64,000 bases of DNA from CAZCTC01 sp964501335 (GCA_964501335.1 CAZCTC010000010.1:1-64000), one strand, 5' to 3'. Numbered from the stretch's first letter, positions 9,838-18,580 are shown. The notes: generated by a model not told the origin, from the sequence alone. Made by a program: numbers and translations.

Positions 9838-9887
9838 AAAAAGGATCGCGCGCGGCCCCTCGGAGAGGCCGCGCGCGATCCTTTTTT
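9838..9887. terminator. Bidirectional terminator hairpin
   Basis: Stem of about 20 bases (AAAAAGGATCGCGCGCGGCC and its complement) around a 9-base loop, with A and T runs at the two ends. It lies between the convergent cyclase (plus) and amidase (minus) genes and can serve both. Confidence 0.8.
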
Positions 9888-9897
9888 GTTTGATGTG

Positions 9898-11598
9898 TTA
9901 TCCCGGGAAGACTTTGTGATAGATCTGCGGGGCTTTGCGTTCGACCCGTTGTTCGGCGGCCAGGGCCAGCCGTAAGAGCAACGGTTCTTCCCAGGCCCGG
10001 CCGATGGCCTGCATTCCGACGGGCAATCCTGCCGGCGTATATCCGGCGGGGAACGAAATGGCCGGCAAGCCGGTCAGGTTCCCGGGAGTGGCAAAGCGCA
10101 TAATTTCCACCAGCGTGGAGATATCCGATTCCCCGTTTTTAAGGGCATCGGTCGGGATGGCGGGGGCGGCAATGCCGGTGGCCGGGGTGAGGATCAGATC
10201 GACTTTTTGCAGGGCCCGGTCGAAGCTGGCCATTAACTGGGTGCGGACCCGTTGGGCCTTGACGTAATCCATGGTCGTGAAGGCCCGGGCCAGGGCCAGG
10301 CTGAGGCGTACTTCCAGGCTGTGTTCGTGATGATGGGCGGGATAGGTGGCGCTGAGGGCCTGGGCCATTTCGCCGGCGATGGTGACCGTGTGGGCGATGC
10401 GGGCAGCTTCCAGATCGGGCAGCGTGATTTCCTGCAGCTGCCCTCCCAGCAGCTCGAATTGCTGGAGCAAGGTTTCACAGACGGCGACAACTTCCGGGGC
10501 GGCATGGCGGAACCAGGGCCAGTAAATGCCCAGGGTAAGGCCGTGGAGATCGGACCGGTTCCAACCTTCGAGGAGCGGGGTGGGTTGGCGCAGGGTGTTG
10601 GCGTCCAGGAGGTCGGGGCCGGCCATCAGGGCATATCCCAGCGCGGCATCCGTCACGGAGGCGGCGAGGGGGCCGATGTGGGCGACACTCCAGCAGAGCG
10701 GTGCGGCTCCGTATTCGCTCACCCGGCCGTAAGTCGGTTTCAGGCCGACGACGCCGCAGAAGGAAGCCGGGATGCGAATGGAACCGCCGCCGTCGGCTCC
10801 GATGGCCAGGGGGCAGAAACCGGCCGCAACGGCCACCGCAGAGCCGCTGGAACTGCCGCCGGTGTAATGTCCCGGGGCGTAGGGATTGCGGGGCGTGCCA
10901 TGGATCGGGTTGGAGCCGGTCACGCCGATGCCGATTTCGTGCATGTTGGTTTTGCCGATCAGCAGGGCGCCGGCCGCCCGCAGCCGGGCGACGACGGTGG
11001 CGTCATCGGTGGCGGGGGCATTGCCGAGGAAGGCCGTTCCAACCGTGGTGGGGTAGGGACGTTGGTTGATTTCGTCTTTGACGGCTACCGGGACTCCGTC
11101 GAGGATACTGAGTGGGCGGCCGTTTTTCCAGCGGGCGGCGGATTCGTGAGCCTGGCGCAGGAGGTCGGTTGAGTCACTGGCGATGACGGCCCGCAGCGGC
11201 GGCTGATCACGGTGGGTGGCATTGCTGGCTTCAATGGCCTCCTGGACCCGGGCGGCGACATCTTCGGGCGTAAAGCGGCCCTCTCGATAGCCCTGGGCAT
11301 ATTCGTGGACCGTGGGGAAGTGAAAGCCGGGGGCTGCGGGACCGGGAGCCGGCCATTGAGTTTGGGGAACGGTGGTTTCCGGGTCTGCCGGGGCGGAGTT
11401 GAGAAAATGGATTGGCTGAGGGGTAGGGCCTTCATTAATAATTTGGTCGCGCAGCCAGAGAACGCCGGCGTTTTTCAGCATATTTTGGGTCAGCAGTCCG
11501 CCCAGGGGACTTTCGAGGAGTCCGACAATCAGTCGTAAACTGGGACCGGCCAGACGGGGAAATTTAACAGAATGAAGGTCATAGCTTTCTTGTGCCAT
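9898..11598 (-). CDS. Amidase-signature family hydrolase
   Basis: A 566-residue amidase-signature enzyme. The Ser-Ser-Lys triad can be placed: Lys174 in VAVKDEI, the cis-Ser in the GGSSSGS loop (about 249-251), and the nucleophile Ser273 in GADGGGSIRIP. The first 100 residues are an extra segment compared with GatA-type amidases and recall the N-terminal region of fatty-acid-amide-hydrolase-like proteins. No gatB or gatC neighbours are present, so a role in tRNA amidation is unlikely. The substrate is unknown; these enzymes hydrolyse amide bonds of diverse small molecules. The gene lies about 60 bases downstream of tRNA-Lys on the same strand. Confidence 0.85.
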   Translation of the reverse strand: MAQESYDLHSVKFPRLAGPSLRLIVGLLESPLGGLLTQNMLKNAGVLWLRDQIINEGPTPQPIHFLNSAPADPETTVPQTQWPAPGPAAPGFHFPTVHEYAQGYREGRFTPEDVAARVQEAIEASNATHRDQPPLRAVIASDSTDLLRQAHESAARWKNGRPLSILDGVPVAVKDEINQRPYPTTVGTAFLGNAPATDDATVVARLRAAGALLIGKTNMHEIGIGVTGSNPIHGTPRNPYAPGHYTGGSSSGSAVAVAAGFCPLAIGADGGGSIRIPASFCGVVGLKPTYGRVSEYGAAPLCWSVAHIGPLAASVTDAALGYALMAGPDLLDANTLRQPTPLLEGWNRSDLHGLTLGIYWPWFRHAAPEVVAVCETLLQQFELLGGQLQEITLPDLEAARIAHTVTIAGEMAQALSATYPAHHHEHSLEVRLSLALARAFTTMDYVKAQRVRTQLMASFDRALQKVDLILTPATGIAAPAIPTDALKNGESDISTLVEIMRFATPGNLTGLPAISFPAGYTPAGLPVGMQAIGRAWEEPLLLRLALAAEQRVERKAPQIYHKVFPG

Positions 11599-11660
11599 CG
11601 TTTTTCTTTCGGTTTATCTGGGGCTGGATAAAAAAAAACGGCCCGGGGAGGCCATTTATG

Positions 11661-11737
11661 TGGTGGGTCGTACAGGATTCGAACCTGTGGCCCTGGGCTT
11701 AAAAGGCCCCTGCTCTGCCGGACTGAGCTAACGACCC
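11661..11737 (-). tRNA. tRNA-Lys (anticodon TTT)
   Basis: On the minus strand a complete cloverleaf runs from GGGTCGT (5' acceptor arm, ending at 11737) to ACGACCC with discriminator A and an encoded CCA. The anticodon loop is CTTTTAA and the T arm is ACAGG-TTCGAAT-CCTGT. The outermost anticodon-stem pair is a G-A mismatch; the other four pairs are good. Confidence 0.95.
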
Positions 11738-11748
11738 ACGCGGCTCAA

Positions 11749-11776
11749 AGTATAACACGCCTCTCTGAGTTGTCAA
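11749..11776 (-). promoter_or_regulatory. Promoter of tRNA-Lys
   Basis: Minus strand: perfect TTGACA (11771-11776), 16-base spacer, TATACT (11749-11754). Transcription would begin about 5 bases before the tRNA 5' end. Confidence 0.7.
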
Positions 11777-11809
11777 CTTGGGGGCCGGCGTCCTGCAAAA
11801 GGAGTTCTT

Positions 11810-11958
11810 TGACCTGTGCGGTTGGCCCGGAATGGTGGGAGAAACTGAGCCCGTGTTTTTGCGCGCATAAGAATGCGCGCAAAAACACAAAAAAAACACT
11901 TTCTGTCTGCTTCGCACCGCGCGGCGTTTTTTACCGGGAAAGTATCTGTTGCGGGACG
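11810..11958 (-). repeat. Palindromic intergenic repeat, copy B (reverse)
   Basis: Reverse-oriented copy: the CGTCCCGCAAC box lies at 11948-11958 on the minus strand, and the palindrome at 11853-11888 has arms GTGTTTTTGCGCGCAT / ATGCGCGCAAAAACAC. The far end carries the ACCTGTGCGG segment at 11813, also seen in the copies near 19.8 and 58.4 kb. Confidence 0.7.
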
Positions 11959-11974
11959 AAAAAACTGTGCTGGA

Positions 11975-12002
11975 TTGTTCCTGCCGGCAATCGGAATACA
12001 AT
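11975..12002 (+). promoter_or_regulatory. Promoter of the SRAP gene
   Basis: TTGTTC (11975-11980), 16-base spacer, TACAAT (11997-12002), placed just outside repeat copy B and about 39 bases before the ATG. Confidence 0.55.
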
Positions 12003-12040
12003 AGAAAAAAATCGGTTTTCTTTTTGTTGAAGGAGGGTGT

Positions 12041-12715
12041 ATGTGCGGACGATTTACGCTGGCGTTGGGGCGGGCCGGTTTGATGGAAGCCTTTCCGGGT
12101 TTCGATGTCCCGGAGGATTTGCCGACGCGCTATAACATTGCACCATCCCAGGCGGTTCCCGTCATTGCCAACCAGGGGGCTCAGCGGGTGGAACTTTTTC
12201 GTTGGGGCTTGATTCCATCCTGGGCCAAAGATCCGGCCATCGGCAACAAAATGATCAATGCCCGGGCGGAAACTCTGACCGAAAAACCGGCTTTCCGGGC
12301 GGCTTATCGGCGGCGGCGCTGTCTGATTCTGGCGGACGGCTTTTATGAATGGCAGGCGCAGGCGGGCAGCCGGACCAAGACGCCGTTCTATTTCAAGCTG
12401 GCCTCGGGAAAGGCTTTTGGCTTTGCCGGGCTGTGGGAGTTCTGGCAGTCGGCTGCCGGGGATGAGATCTGTTCCTGCACCATTATCACGACCGACGCCA
12501 ATGCACTGGTGGCTTCGGTTCACGATCGGATGCCGGTCATTTTGCCGCCGGAAGCCCATGCGGCCTGGCTCGATCCGGCGGAGATCGATCCGGCGGTGTT
12601 GAACTCATGGTTGAAGCCCTATCCAGCCGAGGCGATGACGACTTATACTGTTTCCGCGGCAGTCAACAGCCCGCAAAACGATTCGCCGGTCTGCATTGTT
12701 CCGACGGCGGCGTAA
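12041..12715 (+). CDS. SRAP-domain DNA-protein crosslinking protein (YedK/HMCES family)
   Basis: A 224-residue SOS-response-associated peptidase (SRAP) protein. The catalytic Cys2 directly after the start Met is present (MCGRFT), with Asn32 in YNIAPSQ, Glu103 in GFYEW and His161 in HDRMP, the set known from YedK and HMCES. Family members form a covalent thiazolidine link with abasic sites in single-stranded DNA and shield them from cleavage. The start is fixed by the need for Cys2 and by the GAAGGAGG ribosome binding site. It stands alone between two copies of the palindromic repeat. No LexA-box-like operator is evident. Confidence 0.95.
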   Translation: MCGRFTLALGRAGLMEAFPGFDVPEDLPTRYNIAPSQAVPVIANQGAQRVELFRWGLIPSWAKDPAIGNKMINARAETLTEKPAFRAAYRRRRCLILADGFYEWQAQAGSRTKTPFYFKLASGKAFGFAGLWEFWQSAAGDEICSCTIITTDANALVASVHDRMPVILPPEAHAAWLDPAEIDPAVLNSWLKPYPAEAMTTYTVSAAVNSPQNDSPVCIVPTAA

Positions 12716-12766
12716 GGGGCTTTGGGCATATCAGACAATTTAAGGCGCGGCGCTGGCAGCTTTAGC

Positions 12767-12880
12767 ACCCCGCACAAGGTGCTTCTCCCGTAAAATACAC
12801 CGCGCTGGATGGGGGAGAGAGTTTTTATTCATTTTTTCGCGCGCCGTCTGCGGCGCGCGAAAAAATAAAAATAAATCAAG
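12767..12880 (+). repeat. Palindromic intergenic repeat, copy C
   Basis: Box CACCCCGCACAAGG at 12767, then CCGCGCTGGATGGGGGAGAG. The palindrome at 12831-12866 has arms ATTTTTTCGCGCGCCG / CGGCGCGCGAAAAAAT. Confidence 0.7.
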
Positions 12881-12889
12881 AAACTCAAT

Positions 12890-12917
12890 TTGTCATTTTG
12901 TGGACTGCTGGTATATT
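12890..12917 (+). promoter_or_regulatory. Promoter of the LysM-CAP lipoprotein, probably leaderless
   Basis: TTGTCA (12890-12895), 16-base spacer, TATATT (12912-12917). The ATG at 12924 lies where transcription should begin, and no ribosome binding site precedes it, so the mRNA is probably leaderless. Confidence 0.5.
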
Positions 12918-12923
12918 TTTCGT

Positions 12924-14006
12924 ATGCTAAGTCGAAGACATTATCGCTGGTTGGTATTGGGATTGTTAGGGTTAGCGGCCTGCACTCAGACTACTGCGAC
13001 GGGAACACCTCCTCCTGAAACCACTGCATGGACTTCGACACCGGAAATGGGCGCGACGTTTACTCCTACTTTGCTGCCGACGGCCATACCTCAAATTTCT
13101 CCCACGGCTATCTCTTCTCCTGTCCCGGTCGATACTCCGATGCCGGTCGTGTATGTCGTCCAGGCCGGGGATACGCTCTTAGGCGTGGCGTTGGATCAGG
13201 GCGTACCGATGGCGGCTATCCAGCTGGCCAATGAGATGGGGTCTTCAACCGTGGTCCAGGTGGGACAGGAACTGGTGATCCCTCCCACTACCGGCTGGGA
13301 AGGGGCTACGGCTTTTTGGGCCCTCCATCGAGTGGAGGCGGGTGAGACGCTGTACGGGATTGCCGAAGCCTATGGGATTGATCCGGCCCGTTTGCAGTCG
13401 GTCAATGGGCTGGGGGATGCCGATCTGGTGACCGTGGGACAGGATTTGATCCTGCCGATGGCGGCTCCGGGTTCGACTCCTGAATTGACTGAGGTTCCGG
13501 TTGTGGTTGAAGCAACGATGACGCCGGTTCCCCTTCTCACTGAACTGCCTTCTCCGACTTCGGTTCCTGTACCGGTACCTGCGACGGCGGTCGCTCCGCC
13601 CTCGGATGTGATCGATTGGCCGCGGGAGACGGTGCGATTGATCAATGAAGTGCGGGCCAGTTACAATTTGCCTCCGCTGGTTTATAACGAGAAGCTGGCG
13701 TTGGCGGCGCAGGGGCAGGCCAATGATTGCAGCCAGCGGGGCTGGTGCAGCCATACCGGATCGGATGGCTCGGATATCAAAGCGCGGATTTTGCGGGTGG
13801 GATACGATCCTTCCAACTGGGCGGAGTGTTGGGCGCAGCGGCAGAGTCCGCAGGATGCCGTCAATGTCTGGATGAATGAGACACCTCCTGATGATCCACA
13901 CCGCCGGACTCTGCTCAGTACGTGGTTGACTGAGATCGGGATCGGGGTGGCGCCGACGACCTGGGGCTATTATTTTCTGGCCGATTTTGGTAAGCCGCGT
14001 TCCTGA
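12924..14006 (+). CDS. Lipoprotein with two LysM domains and a CAP/SCP domain
   Basis: A 360-residue lipoprotein. A short hydrophobic signal ends in the lipobox LAAC with Cys20. A Thr/Pro-rich linker follows. LysM domain 1 (VVQAGDTLLGVA) spans about 75-119 and LysM domain 2 (VEAGETLYGIA) about 133-179; both should bind N-acetylglucosamine-containing glycan. After a second Pro/Val-rich linker comes a CAP (SCP/PR-1) domain at about 235-360 (INEVRASYNLPPL, then WCSHTGSDG). The frame is open to 12900, but the promoter overlaps that stretch and the lipobox spacing favours the ATG at 12924. Its role is probably in the cell envelope; CAP proteins have varied functions. Confidence 0.85.
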   Translation: MLSRRHYRWLVLGLLGLAACTQTTATGTPPPETTAWTSTPEMGATFTPTLLPTAIPQISPTAISSPVPVDTPMPVVYVVQAGDTLLGVALDQGVPMAAIQLANEMGSSTVVQVGQELVIPPTTGWEGATAFWALHRVEAGETLYGIAEAYGIDPARLQSVNGLGDADLVTVGQDLILPMAAPGSTPELTEVPVVVEATMTPVPLLTELPSPTSVPVPVPATAVAPPSDVIDWPRETVRLINEVRASYNLPPLVYNEKLALAAQGQANDCSQRGWCSHTGSDGSDIKARILRVGYDPSNWAECWAQRQSPQDAVNVWMNETPPDDPHRRTLLSTWLTEIGIGVAPTTWGYYFLADFGKPRS

Positions 14007-14021
14007 CGGGGGAGGTTTTTA

Positions 14022-14165
14022 CGTCCCGCAAGGGGTTTTATTCGGTTTGAAGCGACGCGCTGTGCGAAGCAGGGGGAGAGAGTTTTTTGTTAGTGTTTTT
14101 GCGCGCATTCTTATGCGCGCAAAAACACGGTTTTTTCTGTTTTCCAGGGGTGATTACACAGGTTG
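14022..14165 (+). repeat. Palindromic intergenic repeat, copy D
   Basis: Box CGTCCCGCAAGGGG at 14022, GGTTTGAAGCGACGCGCT, GAGAGAGTTTTTTGTTAGTG. The palindrome at 14093-14128 has arms GTGTTTTTGCGCGCAT / ATGCGCGCAAAAACAC, identical to those of copy B, which lies in reverse orientation 2.2 kb away. Confidence 0.75.
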
Positions 14166-14184
14166 AGAGTTTTTCTAAGAGGGC

Positions 14185-14212
14185 TTGCAGGATTGCCTGC
14201 TCGTGGTAGACT
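14185..14212 (+). promoter_or_regulatory. Candidate promoter of the FKBP lipoprotein
   Basis: TTGCAG (14185-14190), 16-base spacer, TAGACT (14207-14212), about 58 bases upstream of the ATG. Confidence 0.35.
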
Positions 14213-14269
14213 CAGGGGCAGCTCACTACACTTCATTGACTCTAAATTCTATCAAAAGGCAGGAGAATC

Positions 14270-14737
14270 ATGCGGATTTTGCGGACTTTGACGATTTCTG
14301 TGATGGCGGCGGCAGTTTTGATGGGCTGTGCCGTTACCCCGACGACCCCGGCCCCTACGCCGACGCCTGAAGCCACGGCTACTCCCAAGGAAGAAATCAT
14401 CACTACGGCCTCCGGATTGCAATATATCGATTTGAAGGTCGGCGAGGGCGAGACGCCCCAGGCGGGCCAGGTCGTTGTGGTGCATTATACCGGTTGGCTG
14501 GATGATGGCACCAAGTTCGACAGCTCGGTGGACCGCGGCGAACCTTTCTCTTTCCCGATCGGAATGGGGTATGTGATTACGGGATGGGATGAGGGGGTAG
14601 CGACGATGAAAGTAGGCGGTATCCGCAAGCTGATCATTCCGGCTGAACTGGGCTATGGGGCGCAGGGGGCCGGCGGCGTTATCCCTCCGAATGCCCGGCT
14701 GACCTTCCAGGTTGAATTGCTGGAAATCCAGAAATAG
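14270..14737 (+). CDS. FKBP-type peptidyl-prolyl isomerase lipoprotein
   Basis: A 155-residue lipoprotein. The signal ends in a VLMGC lipobox (Cys20), then a Thr/Pro/Ala linker to about residue 42, then one complete FKBP domain (about 48-155). The domain carries the family landmarks VVVHYTGWLDDGTKFDSS, GxVITGWDEGV, RKLIIPAELGYG and a closing VELLEI strand. It should catalyse cis-trans isomerisation of prolyl bonds in exported proteins at the outer face of the membrane. The start has an AGGCAGGAG ribosome binding site. The M20 peptidase follows in the same direction after a hairpin. Confidence 0.95.
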   Translation: MRILRTLTISVMAAAVLMGCAVTPTTPAPTPTPEATATPKEEIITTASGLQYIDLKVGEGETPQAGQVVVVHYTGWLDDGTKFDSSVDRGEPFSFPIGMGYVITGWDEGVATMKVGGIRKLIIPAELGYGAQGAGGVIPPNARLTFQVELLEIQK

Positions 14738-14752
14738 TACGAGTTCTTAAGC

Positions 14753-14787
14753 ATTTTTTCGCGCGCCTACAGGGCGCGCGAAAAAAT
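14753..14787. terminator. Palindromic hairpin E
   Basis: Arms ATTTTTTCGCGCGCC / GGCGCGCGAAAAAAT around a short loop, 15 bases after the FKBP stop. It is the core of the repeat family without the flanking boxes, and with its T-rich arms probably works as a terminator. Confidence 0.6.
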
Positions 14788-14812
14788 TAAAAATTACTGA
14801 ATAAGGAGCTCC

Positions 14813-16189
14813 ATGAATCCGATCGACTATGCCCGCGACCATCAACCCGATTTTTTGGCGGAGCTGAAGGATTTCCTTTCTATCCCCAGTGTAAGCACTC
14901 AGGATGCGCATAAGCCCGACATCGCTGCGGCCGCAGAATGGCTGCGGAAGCGGTTGCTGGAGGCTGGTTTCACTCGCGCTGAAGTCATGCCGACCCCCCG
15001 CCATCCGATTGTCTATGCGGAATGGCTGGCGGCCGGGCCGGAGGCTCCCACCGTTTTGATTTACGGCCATTATGATGTGCAGCCGCCCGATCCCGTGGAG
15101 CTGTGGCATACGCCGCCGTTTGAGCCGACTGTGGTCGGCGACGATCTTTTTGCCCGCGGCGCTGCGGACGACAAGGGCCAGCTGTATGTCCATGTGAAGG
15201 CGGTGGAGGCGTTTAAGGAAACCGAGGGAAGGCCGCCGGTGAACGTCAAGTGTATTTTCGAAGGTGAAGAGGAGATCGGCAGTCCCAGCCTCGATCCGTT
15301 TGTCCGTTCGCATCGAGAGCTGTTGGCGGCCGATGTGGCGTTGATCTCCGACACCCATATTTTAGGGAAAGATATTCCCGCCATGATCTATGCGCTGCGC
15401 GGGCTGGCCTATATTGAGGTCGAGGTCACCAGTGCCGCCGGCGATCTTCATTCCGGAATTTTCGGCGGGGCCGTTCAGAATCCCATTCACGCCCTGAGCC
15501 GGATGATCTGCCAGTTGCAGGATGCCGAGGGTCGGATTCTTATTCCCGGCTTTTACGATAAAGTGCGGCCGCTTACGGCGGAAGATCGTGCCGAGATCGC
15601 GCGGGTGCCTTTCAAGCGGGAAAACTGGCTGGAAGAGGCGGGCGTCAAGCTCGATTGGGGCGATCCTGAGTACACCATTCAAGAACGGGTGTCGGCCCGC
15701 CCCACGCTGGATGTGAACGGTATCTGGGGCGGCTATATCGCTCCGGGCGCCAAGACTGTTTTGCCGAACAAGGCGACCGCCAAAATTTCTATGCGTCTGG
15801 TTCCCGACCAGAAGCCGGCGGAGATCAGCAGATTGATTGCGGATTATTTGAAGGCAATTGCGCCGGCGACCGTGTCGGTGGAAGTGCGCGATTTGCATGG
15901 CGGGGATGGCGCCATTGTGCGCCGCGACAGCCCGGAGATGCAGGCGGCCTTCCAGGCCTATGCTTCGGCTTTTGGGGTGGAACCGGTCTTTATGCGCGAA
16001 GGCGGTTCGATTCCGGTGGTGGCAACCTTCCAGCGAGAGCTGGGCATCGAGACGATGTTGATGGGGATGGGGTTGCCGGACGATCGGCTGCATGCCCCCG
16101 ATGAAAAGATCCATCTGCCCAATCTCTACAAAGGGATTGCGATGTCGATCTATTTCATGGAAAATCTGGGGAAGAATAAGAAGAAGTAG
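14813..16189 (+). CDS. M20-family metallodipeptidase
   Basis: A 458-residue zinc peptidase of the M20 family, carnosinase/CNDP type. Metal-binding landmarks are His86 in YGHYDVQPP, Asp119 in AADDKG and the EGEEEIGS segment near 150, with a further His near the C-terminus (RLHAPDEKI). The bacterial dimerisation (lid) domain sits between the two halves of the catalytic domain. No signal peptide is visible, so it is cytoplasmic and probably hydrolyses dipeptides or related amides. The start has a TAAGGAG ribosome binding site. Confidence 0.9.
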   Translation: MNPIDYARDHQPDFLAELKDFLSIPSVSTQDAHKPDIAAAAEWLRKRLLEAGFTRAEVMPTPRHPIVYAEWLAAGPEAPTVLIYGHYDVQPPDPVELWHTPPFEPTVVGDDLFARGAADDKGQLYVHVKAVEAFKETEGRPPVNVKCIFEGEEEIGSPSLDPFVRSHRELLAADVALISDTHILGKDIPAMIYALRGLAYIEVEVTSAAGDLHSGIFGGAVQNPIHALSRMICQLQDAEGRILIPGFYDKVRPLTAEDRAEIARVPFKRENWLEEAGVKLDWGDPEYTIQERVSARPTLDVNGIWGGYIAPGAKTVLPNKATAKISMRLVPDQKPAEISRLIADYLKAIAPATVSVEVRDLHGGDGAIVRRDSPEMQAAFQAYASAFGVEPVFMREGGSIPVVATFQRELGIETMLMGMGLPDDRLHAPDEKIHLPNLYKGIAMSIYFMENLGKNKKK

Positions 16190-16256
16190 ACAGCGGCAAG
16201 TAGACAGTAGACAGCAAGGCTTTTTCTACAGGGCAGTGCTGTCAAGCAAGGTAAGG

Positions 16257-16298
16257 TTTAAATTTTCGCGCGCCTTCTCAGGCGCGCGAAAATTTAAA
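16257..16298. terminator. Palindromic hairpin F between convergent genes
   Basis: Arms TTTAAATTTTCGCGCGCC / GGCGCGCGAAAATTTAAA. It lies between the ends of the M20 gene (plus) and the lipoprotein gene (minus) and can terminate both. Confidence 0.65.
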
Positions 16299-16304
16299 TA
16301 GAAT

Positions 16305-17156
16305 TTATTCAATGATGATGACGGCGGGGATTTCGCCGCCGGAATCGATCTGGGCCGCCGGCTCATTCAACAGCCAGAGTCCGGTCGAGGGGCCCCCATC
16401 CAGATTGAGCGCTATATCCACCTCAAGATCGTTCTCCGTTAGCCAGACCGCCAGTTCGTGCAGGCTGAACAATCCACGCCGGGCTACCATAAAGATCAGC
16501 CGTCCCTGGCGATCCTGTGCGACTACCGTGCGGCGGGCATTTTGACCCTCATCCGCATCTTCGGGAAATCCCATCACCCCGCCGGGTTTGACCAGCACCG
16601 GGAAACACTGTACCCCCTGATCCAGCTTTTCATTGGGATTGAAGGGCCTGGCGCGTAGCCAGCGCACTTCCGGTTTCCCGGCCGTAGGAACGGTCAGCAT
16701 GCCCGCATAATCCTCGTAGGAAACCCCATGATAATTTCCGTCATTGACCAGCAGACCGGTGGCCAGATTTTCTTCAGTGAAGTAACCGGCATTGATTACC
16801 ATCCGGGCGCCGCTTTGTCCGGCCCATTCGCTGATTTTGCGGGGATGATCGGGCGTATAGAGGACGCGCGGCCGTAGACTTTGGGGCTCGATGCGGACCA
16901 TAATAATGCGCTCGGTTCCCAGTGTTAGCGAGAGCGGCAGACTGCGCCATTCGATGCCGGGGCCGTAAGGTTGCCAGCCGGTGTCGGGCGGTTCGGGTGT
17001 GGTTGCCGGCGGCTGCGACGGCTGGACTGGCATGGTGGTGGGAGGGATAGGAGTGGAGGTGGGGAGGGGCGTTGCTGTGGGGGTGGGAGCGGGGGCGATG
17101 GTGCAGGCCAGGGTCAGGATGAGAATGACGAGCCCTATAAGGTTTTGTTTGTGCAT
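16305..17156 (-). CDS. Phosphodiester glycosidase (NAGPA-like) lipoprotein
   Basis: A 283-residue lipoprotein. The lipobox LTLAC (Cys18) is followed by a long Thr/Pro linker to about residue 60. The rest is a phosphodiester-glycosidase (NAGPA/DUF2233) domain, recognised by ARMVINAGYF near 135, RTVVAQDRQGRLIF near 210 and the closing ALNLDGGPSTG near 250. The human relative removes GlcNAc from a phosphodiester on lysosomal enzymes; bacterial members act on extracellular phosphodiester-linked sugars. The actual substrate here is unknown. It is convergent with the M20 gene and downstream of the ahcY operon on the same strand, separated from it by a hairpin. Confidence 0.8.
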   Translation of the reverse strand: MHKQNLIGLVILILTLACTIAPAPTPTATPLPTSTPIPPTTMPVQPSQPPATTPEPPDTGWQPYGPGIEWRSLPLSLTLGTERIIMVRIEPQSLRPRVLYTPDHPRKISEWAGQSGARMVINAGYFTEENLATGLLVNDGNYHGVSYEDYAGMLTVPTAGKPEVRWLRARPFNPNEKLDQGVQCFPVLVKPGGVMGFPEDADEGQNARRTVVAQDRQGRLIFMVARRGLFSLHELAVWLTENDLEVDIALNLDGGPSTGLWLLNEPAAQIDSGGEIPAVIIIE

Positions 17157-17238
17157 GGTTGACTCCGTTCAGGTGTTTTGTAAAGGTTTTGGGGATACCT
17201 GTTAGCGACGCACAGAAGATTCAGAGAGTTCCTTATTT

Positions 17239-17276
17239 ATATTTTTCGCCCGCCTTGGCAGGCGGGCGAAAAATAT
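17239..17276. terminator. Palindromic hairpin G
   Basis: Arms TATTTTTCGCCCGCC / GGCGGGCGAAAAATA with part of the flanking repeat (CAGAGAGTTCC at 17222). It lies just after the ahcY stop and probably terminates that operon. Confidence 0.6.
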
Positions 17277-17320
17277 AGCCTTTGGTTAATCGCGTGGGGA
17301 AAGTCTGTCCCCTGGTTGGA

Positions 17321-18580
17321 TTACGTCCCTTCCTGCCAGGAGCCCAGGTAGTGTTCCTGTTCGGAGGTGAGCTTATCGATATTGACACCCATGGCGCTCA
17401 GCTTCAGAGCGGCGATGGCCTGATCGATCTCTTCGGGGACCGAGTAGACCTGCCGGGCCAGCTTGTCGGCGTTGTGGCGCATATATTCGGCGCTCAGAGC
17501 CTGATTGGCGAAGGACATATCCATCACGGCGCTGGGGTGGCCTTCGGCGGCGGCCAGATTGACCAGCCGGCCTTCAGCCAGCAGGTGGATCAGGCGGCCA
17601 TCGGGCAGGCGATATTCTTCCACGAAGGGGCGCACGCGGCGCGCGGGCTGGCCGGAGAGTTCGGCCAGGGCCGGGATATTGATTTCCACATTGAAATGGC
17701 CGGAGTTGGAGACAATGGCGCCGTCTTTCATCACTTCGAAGTGATGGCGGTCGAGCACATTGATGTCGCCGGTGGCGGTGATGAAGACATCGCCGACGGG
17801 AGCGGCCTGGATCATGGGCATGACCCGGTAGCCGTCCATCACAGCTTCCAGGGCTTTCAGGGGGTCGATTTCGGTGACGATCACATTGGCGCCGAGACCC
17901 TGGGCCCGCATGGCAATCCCCCGGCTGCACCAGCCGTAACCGGCGACGACTACAGTCTTGCCGGCGAGCAGCACGTTGGTGGCGCGGATCACACCGTCGA
18001 GGGTGGACTGGCCGGTGCCGTAGCGGTTGTCGAAGAGGTGTTTGGTGAGGGCGTCGTTGACCGCGATGATCGGGTAGCGCAGGACGCCTTCCTTGGCCAT
18101 GGCGCGCAGGCGGATGACCCCGGTGGTGGTTTCTTCGGTCCCGCCGACGATATTGTCGATCAGGTCGGCGCGCTGTTTGTGGAGCACGCTCACCAGATCG
18201 GCGCCGTCATCCATGGTCATGTGCGGGGCATGATCCAGAGCGGCGTGGAGGTGTTCGTAGTAGGTGTCGTTGTCTTCGCCCTTGATGGCGTAGACGGGAA
18301 TTTCATCGTAAACGGCAAGGGCCGCAGCGACATCGTCCTGGGTGCTGAGCGGATTGCTGGCCACGAGTACCAGATCCGCGCCGCCGGCCTGGAGGGTGCG
18401 GGCCAGGTTGGCGGTTTCGCTGGTGACGTGGAGGCAGGCGGACATCCGCAGGCCTTTCAGCGGTTTCTCGGCGGCAAAGCGTTCGCGGATAGCGCGCAGA
18501 ACGGGCATTTCACGTTCGGCCCATTCGATCTTTAGACGGCCGCCGGGGGCCAGATCCAGGTCTTTCACATGGTATTTCAT
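17321..18580 (-). CDS. ahcY: Adenosylhomocysteinase
   Basis: A 419-residue S-adenosyl-L-homocysteine hydrolase. It splits S-adenosylhomocysteine into adenosine and homocysteine and so clears the inhibitory product of methyltransferases. Recognised by the N-terminal MSACLHVTSETANL segment, NRYGTGQSTLDG before the cofactor domain, and the NAD-binding VVAGYGWCSRGIA. The length fits the shorter bacterial/archaeal form. It follows the PfkB kinase by 66 bases on the same strand, which suggests one operon and a shared role in recycling the adenosine released. Confidence 0.97.
   Translation of the reverse strand: MKYHVKDLDLAPGGRLKIEWAEREMPVLRAIRERFAAEKPLKGLRMSACLHVTSETANLARTLQAGGADLVLVASNPLSTQDDVAAALAVYDEIPVYAIKGEDNDTYYEHLHAALDHAPHMTMDDGADLVSVLHKQRADLIDNIVGGTEETTTGVIRLRAMAKEGVLRYPIIAVNDALTKHLFDNRYGTGQSTLDGVIRATNVLLAGKTVVVAGYGWCSRGIAMRAQGLGANVIVTEIDPLKALEAVMDGYRVMPMIQAAPVGDVFITATGDINVLDRHHFEVMKDGAIVSNSGHFNVEINIPALAELSGQPARRVRPFVEEYRLPDGRLIHLLAEGRLVNLAAAEGHPSAVMDMSFANQALSAEYMRHNADKLARQVYSVPEEIDQAIAALKLSAMGVNIDKLTSEQEHYLGSWQEGT

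Noticed and set aside
9898..11598. GatA of a tRNA amidotransferase, suggested by the tRNA-Lys next to it
   Set aside because: The N-terminal 100-residue extension and the lack of gatB/gatC do not fit; the tRNA has its own promoter.
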